DNA from: Acidobacteriota bacterium | GTDB taxonomy: Bacteria; Acidobacteriota; UBA4820 | DNA length: 64,000 bases | Reading direction: 5' to 3' | Assembly (NCBI GenBank): GCA_029559035.1 | Contig: JAKQCT010000001.1 | Coordinates: 62,001 to 126,000 of the forward strand | Shown here: piece by piece, positions 59,271 to 64,000 of the stretch | Layout of the letters: every line of letters starts with the position of its first letter | Position numbering within the stretch: position 1 is the stretch's first letter | The notes under the pieces: generated by a model | The model's database searches: none | Told to the model about the DNA's origin: nothing | What the model saw: only the letters and a program-made list of their open reading frames with translations | Program-made: the position numbers and the translations under genes

Positions 59271-60802
59271 TCGCCAAAGTGTTTTCGGCCGCTCTTCGCG
59301 GGATAGAAGCTTTTCCGGTCGAAGTCGAGGTAGACATCCAGCTCGGGATGCCCGCTTACGTCACCGTTGGCCTTGCCGAGACCGCCGTGAAGGAGAGCCG
59401 TGAGCGGGTCAGGGGGGCCGTGCTGAACTCGGGTTTCATATTCCCCTCGGAACAGGTGACCGTCAACCTCGCGCCTGCGGAGATGCCGAAGGAGGGGACC
59501 CAGCTTGACCTGGCGGTGGCGATAGCCCTTGTCGCGGCTCAGAACGTGCAGAGGGATATATGGCCGCTCGGAGAGTGCCTCGTAGCGGGAGAACTGGCGC
59601 TCGACGGAAAGGTGAGGCCGGTCAGAGGGCTCCTGCCCATGGCGATAATGGCGAGGAACATGGGCAAAAGATTCTTCTTTCCCGAGGCGAACCTGCCCGA
59701 GGCGGAGATCGTCGGAGGGCTCGAAGCGTACCCCGTGAAAAGCCTTGCCGAACTTGTCCACCATCTCCGCGGAGAGAGGTTGCTGGCGAAGATCGCCCAC
59801 AGGAGCTACGAGGAGATTCTGGAAGAGCCTCCGTCGGACGAGGATTTTTCCGATGTCCGCGGCCAGCACTATGCCAAGAGGGCGCTGGAAGTGGCAGGCG
59901 CGGGAGGCCACAACATCCTGCTGATAGGTCCCCCGGGCTCGGGAAAATCGATGCTGGCGAAGAGGTTCCCGACCATACTTCCCGGAATGTCCTTCGATGA
60001 AGCCCTCGAGACTACGCAGATCCACTCGGTGAAAGGAGAAGGCAGGCGCCGCGAAAAGGGGCTCCTGGTGTTGAGGCCTTTCCGTTCGCCTCATCACACC
60101 ATCTCATACGCGGGCATGACCGGGGGAGGAAGCACGGTGATGCCGGGTGAGGTGTCCCTCGCGCACAACGGTGTACTTTTCCTCGACGAATTGACAGAAT
60201 TCAGGAGGGACGTTCTGGAGAGCCTGAGGCAGCCTCTCGAGGACAGGAAGGTCGACATAAGCAGGGCCAAGGAGAGCCTGTCCTTCCCGTCGAGCTTCAC
60301 TCTGCTTGCCGCCAGCAATCCGTGCCCTTGCGGCTTTTACGGTGACCCGGCGAAAAGGTGCAAGTGCACTCCCCTCCAGATATCGAGGTACCTCTCGAAG
60401 ATAAGCGGTCCGCTCATGGACAGGATCGACATCCAGATAGAGGTCCCGGCGGTCCTTCCCGAGGAGTTGAGAGGAAAACGGCCGGGGGAGACTTCCGCGG
60501 AAATAAGGAAGAGGATAACGAAGGCGAGATCGGTCCAGGGCAGAAGGTTCGGAAAAACCAGGATAAAGACGAACGCGGAGATGTCGGAAAAAATGGTGGA
60601 GAAGCACTGTCCGCTGAGCGCCGAACCGGAGAAATTCCTGCTCGAAGCGCTGAGGAGCTTCGGCCTGACGGCGAGGGGGCACCACAGGATACTGAAGGTC
60701 GCGAGGACGATCGCGGACCTTGAAGGCGCGGATGAGATCTCTGCGGCGCATCTCGCGGAAGCGGTGCAGTACAGGACGCTGGACAGGAAGCTGTTCGGGT
60801 AG
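59267..60802 (+). CDS. comM: YifB/ComM-family AAA+ Mg-chelatase-like ATPase
   Basis: 511 aa. N-terminal Lon-S5-like fold (FPVEVEVDIQLGMPAYVTVGLAETAVKESRERVRGAVLNSGF, LDLAVAIALVAAQ), Walker A LIGPPGSGKSMLAKRFP, Walker B VLFLDELTEF, arginine-finger region PLLRP-like RPFRSPHHTISYAGMTGGG, C-terminal ARGHHRILKVARTIADLEG. ComM is a helicase that helps branch migration in natural transformation. Confidence 0.93.
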   Translation: MIAKVFSAALRGIEAFPVEVEVDIQLGMPAYVTVGLAETAVKESRERVRGAVLNSGFIFPSEQVTVNLAPAEMPKEGTQLDLAVAIALVAAQNVQRDIWPLGECLVAGELALDGKVRPVRGLLPMAIMARNMGKRFFFPEANLPEAEIVGGLEAYPVKSLAELVHHLRGERLLAKIAHRSYEEILEEPPSDEDFSDVRGQHYAKRALEVAGAGGHNILLIGPPGSGKSMLAKRFPTILPGMSFDEALETTQIHSVKGEGRRREKGLLVLRPFRSPHHTISYAGMTGGGSTVMPGEVSLAHNGVLFLDELTEFRRDVLESLRQPLEDRKVDISRAKESLSFPSSFTLLAASNPCPCGFYGDPAKRCKCTPLQISRYLSKISGPLMDRIDIQIEVPAVLPEELRGKRPGETSAEIRKRITKARSVQGRRFGKTRIKTNAEMSEKMVEKHCPLSAEPEKFLLEALRSFGLTARGHHRILKVARTIADLEGADEISAAHLAEAVQYRTLDRKLFG

Positions 60803-61225
60803 CGGCGCACTACTTCATTTTAAATTTCAAGTTTTAATGAATTCCTTACTAAAATCCCCGTGCGTGAGCTCGTGGGATGGAGTCCCTCCGCCAAAGGCGG
60901 ACGAGCTTGCTCGCGACAGAGAAAACCCCGGGCGTAAGCCCGTGGGAAGTTTATATTGAAAAATTTCTATTTGTAGAATCCATTTGCTTGTTGACCTTCA
61001 GCCATCAGCCGAGCAAGCGGAGCTTGCACTGAAAATTGAAAATTGAAAATTGAAAACTGAAAAATTGTGGAATCAATTTCCTTATTGAACTTCAGCTCTT
61101 CAGCCTTCAGCCCGTCAGGCTGCGCCTGAATTTAAAATATCAAATTTTAAAGATTAAATTTCAAATTTGTGGAATCAATTTCCCTATTGAACTTCAGCTT
61201 TTCCGCCTTTTTGCCGCGTCACTTG
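60803..61225. repeat. Intergenic repeat cluster
   Basis: No gene. 60840-60955 has two short foldbacks (GTGCGTGAGCTCGTGGG- and CGGGCGTAAGCCCGTGGG-type). Three copies of an approximately 100-bp unit begin near 60973 (diverged), 61065 and 61167; the last two share TTGTGGAATCAATTTCC and ATTGAACTTCAGCT. 61031-61065 is a run of GAAAATT heptads. Confidence 0.75.
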
Positions 61226-63079
61226 TCAGAACTGAAAATCCTCGGAGGTGAATGGCGATGCTCCGCTCTCGTAAACCTCGTCGACCCCGTGTGTCCTCTT
61301 GTATTCCTTTTCTATTTCCTCGATGCGGGAGCGGTCGATCCCCTTCTCGACGATGAACTTCTCCCTAAGTTCGAAGTTCGCCTCCAACATGACCCTCGGG
61401 AAAACGGCCGTCATGTATTCGTTCTCGTCAACGAACTGCTTCAGCGCCGATTCGAAAGCGCCCTCTGGCACTGCTGAGCCCTCCGAGCCTGATTTCCTGA
61501 GCGCCCCGATGACCTCCTTCTTGAGGAGGTTGACGTGGGAAGGCCTGTTGAGGTCGAAGTAGGAGCGGGTGAATATCTCCTTGATCGAACCCAGCACGCG
61601 GTCGTGCGCCTTTTCAGCCTTGGATATGGAATTGATCTGGGAGACGGCGTGGCCTAGGGTGAGCTCGCCGAGCTCGATCTTTGAAAGGGAGGCGATGAGG
61701 GTTTCCACTTTCCTTTTCCCGAAGCGCAGCGTGTAAGGGTTTGCCACCGCCGGGTTCTCGACCAGTTCCTGGAAGAGCTTCGGGTCGAGCGTGTCGAGCT
61801 CCTTCTTGTTCCCGAGAAGCGAACGGATCTTGTCCTCCGTTATCTCGGCCCCTTCGAGAAAAGCAAGGTGGTTGATCACGGCGACCGCGTTGTCAAGCCG
61901 GTCGAAGTAGGTGACGATCTCGGTGAAGAGTTCGAACGCCTCGAAGTCCTCGCTCTCGGCAGTTTTCTCGTCGAGGATCCTGCCGGTATCGAGAAGTATG
62001 TGCTCGAAGCCGTTGTCCCTGTGCACCTGAGCCTCGTGCTTGATCCTGATAAGCCGGGCCGTTTCCTCTTTCCCTATGACGTCCCTCGGCTTCCTGCTCT
62101 CCAGGAAAAGGCCTTCGAATATCGAGCGCATTTCCTTGAGGTAGGGGCTTTCCTTCTCGCGCACTTCCGAAGCCTTGGGTCGCGGGATGAGGTTGTCCAG
62201 CGAGTCGAAGAGCGCGAGTGGGAGGTTGTGGCGCATCGCAAGGTTCCGGAGGGAGTTGAGGCGGGCGATATCGTTGTTGGTCAGCGGCTTCGCGAGAGAG
62301 CCGGCGAGGATGTCCTTGTACTCGTCGACAAGGGGCCGGTTGACCGGGGACTTGTAGAGTATGTCGATGGCTATCCTCTTTCTCTGGTAGGTCTCGACGT
62401 TTATCTCGTCCGCCATCTTGGTGATGAAGAAATCGTCGTCTTCGCTCCACACATCTTTTTTGGCGTAGTAGCGTTCGACGAAATTGTAGAACTGGCTGTT
62501 CTGCTTGTTGCGCAGGCGGATAAGAAGCAGTATCGCGTTGGGGTCGGATATCTCCTTGAGTATCCCTTCCGAGAGGGCGTCGTCGTCCTCCATCCCCGCG
62601 AAGGATGTCCTCTTAAGGAAATGGCCGAGGAGCCTGAGAAGGACTTCCTGCGTCCTCCTCGAAGAATACGGCCAGCTTGTCTTGATAAGGAAGAATGTGT
62701 TGGAGAGTGCGTTGCCTTCAACGAACAGGTCCTTGTAGGAGACTTCTCCCTGGAGGTTGGATGTGAACTCCAGCTTCTCTTCCCCCTGGTAAGTCCCGAA
62801 GAAGAGAAGGCGGTTCAGGATTTCCTTGTGGCTCAGGTCGTTCAGCGGAAGCGGCGAGCCGAACATGTATTCCGATAAGATCCCTCCGTTGCCGGAGAAC
62901 TTCACGAGTTCCGGGGTAAGGGAAACATAATTCCCCGCGAGGAAGAAAGAGATGGTCCTTCCTTTTTCGTTTTCTTCTATCTCATAGAAATGAGAAGCGA
63001 GAGGTTTTTCCCCCGCGAGGTTCGCGAAAAACTCTATCTCATAATTTATCGCGCCGTGAAGACGAATGTCCTTTATCAT
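61226..63079 (-). CDS. Large conserved-looking cytosolic protein, possibly TIGR04442-like
   Basis: 617 aa from ATG 63079; the track's longer start is unsupported. The N-terminal domain (MIKDIRLHGAINYEIEFFANLAGEKPLASHFYEIEENEKGRTISFFLAGNYVSLTPELV) resembles, from memory only, TIGR04442-family proteins of deltaproteobacteria. The rest is long helices rich in Leu and Glu with charged heptads, no membrane segment. It is transcribed alone on the minus strand. Function unknown. Confidence 0.6.
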   Translation of the reverse strand: MIKDIRLHGAINYEIEFFANLAGEKPLASHFYEIEENEKGRTISFFLAGNYVSLTPELVKFSGNGGILSEYMFGSPLPLNDLSHKEILNRLLFFGTYQGEEKLEFTSNLQGEVSYKDLFVEGNALSNTFFLIKTSWPYSSRRTQEVLLRLLGHFLKRTSFAGMEDDDALSEGILKEISDPNAILLLIRLRNKQNSQFYNFVERYYAKKDVWSEDDDFFITKMADEINVETYQRKRIAIDILYKSPVNRPLVDEYKDILAGSLAKPLTNNDIARLNSLRNLAMRHNLPLALFDSLDNLIPRPKASEVREKESPYLKEMRSIFEGLFLESRKPRDVIGKEETARLIRIKHEAQVHRDNGFEHILLDTGRILDEKTAESEDFEAFELFTEIVTYFDRLDNAVAVINHLAFLEGAEITEDKIRSLLGNKKELDTLDPKLFQELVENPAVANPYTLRFGKRKVETLIASLSKIELGELTLGHAVSQINSISKAEKAHDRVLGSIKEIFTRSYFDLNRPSHVNLLKKEVIGALRKSGSEGSAVPEGAFESALKQFVDENEYMTAVFPRVMLEANFELREKFIVEKGIDRSRIEEIEKEYKRTHGVDEVYESGASPFTSEDFQF

Positions 63080-63472
63080 CGCATGCCCAAAAAAAATTCT
63101 ACCAGATGACGCCCGATAAAAAAAACGGAGCGGCAATTCTGTGCCCCTTCCGCGGCTCTTAAAAAAATATTTTTCACCCGAAGATTTTTCTAACTGATGA
63201 CAGGGCAAGAAGAAAACAACGGGCCCAATTCGGCTAAGCCGGAAAAGCTCAAGGACAACATTAGCTTTCGTGAAGGAAAAATCCTAAGGTTGCATTCATA
63301 AAACCTTTATGCATGCTTGATTTCAAGGCAGCGAGTTTTCCACTCCGCCTGTGGGAAACCCTGTTGAAAAATCTGTGGAATATTTTAAAAAGTCAGTGAT
63401 AAAAAAGGAGATTTCGGGTGTTGCCCAATTTTTAAGCGTATGTAAAACTGCTATGTTTTATATGATAGTTTT
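63080..63472. other. Gene-free AT-rich stretch with DnaA-box-like cluster
   Basis: About 390 bases. 63336-63382 contains four 9-mers each differing from TTATCCACA at two positions (TTTTCCACT plus strand; TTTCCCACA, TTTTCAACA and TATTCCACA on the minus). The surrounding DNA is AT-rich. The 65-aa ORF at 63351 looks spurious. No gene seen. Confidence 0.5.
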
Positions 63473-64000
63473 TCATTTGCCCTTAGAAACCCTGGCAAAA
63501 AGCATCGTCCACCACTCCCCGTCGCTCGAAGCTTCGAGGAGCCTGTAGCCCAGTGAAGTATATATCTCCTTTATTTTCAAACCCATGTTGACACTAATTC
63601 CGCTGAGGATGAGATGCCCCGCCCTTTTGTTCAACCTCGTCAGTTCCTGTGACAGTTCGATCAATGTCTGGGCGAGTATGTTGGCGATCACAAGCCCGAA
63701 CTTGCCGCGAACCGCTTCCGGCCCGGAGGCGAAGATCGGTATCCTCATGCGGTTCATGGCGATGGTCTCCGCGGCGACCCTGCAGGCCACGGGGTCGATG
63801 TCGCAAGCGAAGACCTTCCTCGCGCCGAGATGCTTCGCCGCGATGGCGAGGACTCCTGTTCCGGTGCCCACGTCGATCACGGATGAGGGGAATTTCCCGA
63901 TCCTCTCCATCATCGCGATGGATGACGATGTCGTGTAATGTTCCCCCGTTCCGAAGGCTTCCCCGGGAACGAGCTTTATCGCGGTCCGTCCGCCGGCCTT
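63473..64000 (-). CDS. prmA: Ribosomal protein L11 methyltransferase PrmA, C-terminal part
   Basis: The track starts at 63913, but the frame is open to the window end and reads KLVPGEAFGTGEHYTTSSSIAMMER, so the gene's 5' end is outside. SAM motif VIDVGTGTGVLAIAAKHLGARKVFACDIDPVA and the PrmA-type VIANILAQTLIEL. It trimethylates ribosomal protein L11. Confidence 0.93.
   Translation of the reverse strand, partial: KAGGRTAIKLVPGEAFGTGEHYTTSSSIAMMERIGKFPSSVIDVGTGTGVLAIAAKHLGARKVFACDIDPVACRVAAETIAMNRMRIPIFASGPEAVRGKFGLVIANILAQTLIELSQELTRLNKRAGHLILSGISVNMGLKIKEIYTSLGYRLLEASSDGEWWTMLFARVSKGK

Noticed and set aside
1-64000. CRISPR array or rRNA operon
   Set aside because: No regularly spaced direct repeats with unique spacers and no rRNA-like sequence seen.

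Overview
The window is about 64 kb of chromosome from a diderm (Gram-negative type) bacterium. The evidence for two membranes is a LolA-like lipoprotein carrier, two TolC/HlyD-type efflux systems and several secreted proteins with signal peptides. The core genes are GC-rich with clean GGAGG ribosome binding sites. A bacterial tricorn protease, POT-type transporter, RmuC, split YbhF-type ABC exporter and secreted beta-propeller proteins would fit an uncultured Acidobacteriota/Aminicenantes-like or deltaproteobacteria-like lineage, but I cannot fix the phylum from sequence alone.

Layout. (1) 1-5.5 kb: a plus-strand, translationally coupled string of secreted repeat proteins (carboxypeptidase-regulatory, beta-propeller, PKD and RCC1 domains). 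Three share a C-terminal domain ending in F-T-R, and a 100-bp direct repeat links two gene junctions. (2) 5.5-11.7 kb: a minus-strand accessory island of three transcription units. It encodes two TIR-fold proteins (one ThsB-like), a GIY-YIG-like small protein, helical proteins, a membrane-anchored protein and a Cys-rich secreted protein. Each unit has a strong promoter followed by a near-identical AATGAACGTTCATT operator, and each is followed by a near-identical hairpin. This is the best candidate for an undescribed (probably anti-phage or stress-induced) system. (3) 11.7-16.4 kb: a TetR-TolC-EmrA-EmrB efflux operon whose promoter abuts a 13-G tract. (4) 16.4-26.2 kb: an ECF sigma/anti-sigma pair, a POT transporter, a response regulator coupled to an RlmI-like methyltransferase, tricorn protease and RmuC. 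(5) 26.2-34.5 kb: accessory DNA with a Fic gene between direct repeats, an AT-rich segment bounded by 29-bp inverted repeats (papain-like protease and Asp-box propeller), and an AbiE toxin-antitoxin pair. (6) 34.5-45.1 kb: a cecR-ybhGFSR-like exporter operon, a B12-type radical SAM operon, VapBC, a GNAT enzyme and an fRMsr. (7) 45.3-64 kb: housekeeping genes polA, lolA, purH, icd, folP, ftsH, hpt, tilS, tRNA-Met, comM and prmA.

How genes work together. The plus-strand cassette at the left edge and the 28-32.7 kb island probably supply surface or secreted proteins sorted through the same C-terminal domain. The TIR island looks like one regulon under a single repressor not identified here. Two regulator-led efflux operons handle drug or lipid export. 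The tRNA-Met-tilS-hpt-ftsH-folP and icd-(signal-peptide protein)-purH-lolA runs are tightly packed, with 4-nt stop/start overlaps and several TTG starts. Dispersed intergenic repeats (a family containing TTCAGCTCTTC and GAAAATT heptads, and a GGTAGCC...CTACC foldback) sit in most gene gaps.

Coordinates follow the ORF track, with starts adjusted by ribosome binding site. All function calls are by motif recognition without database searches.
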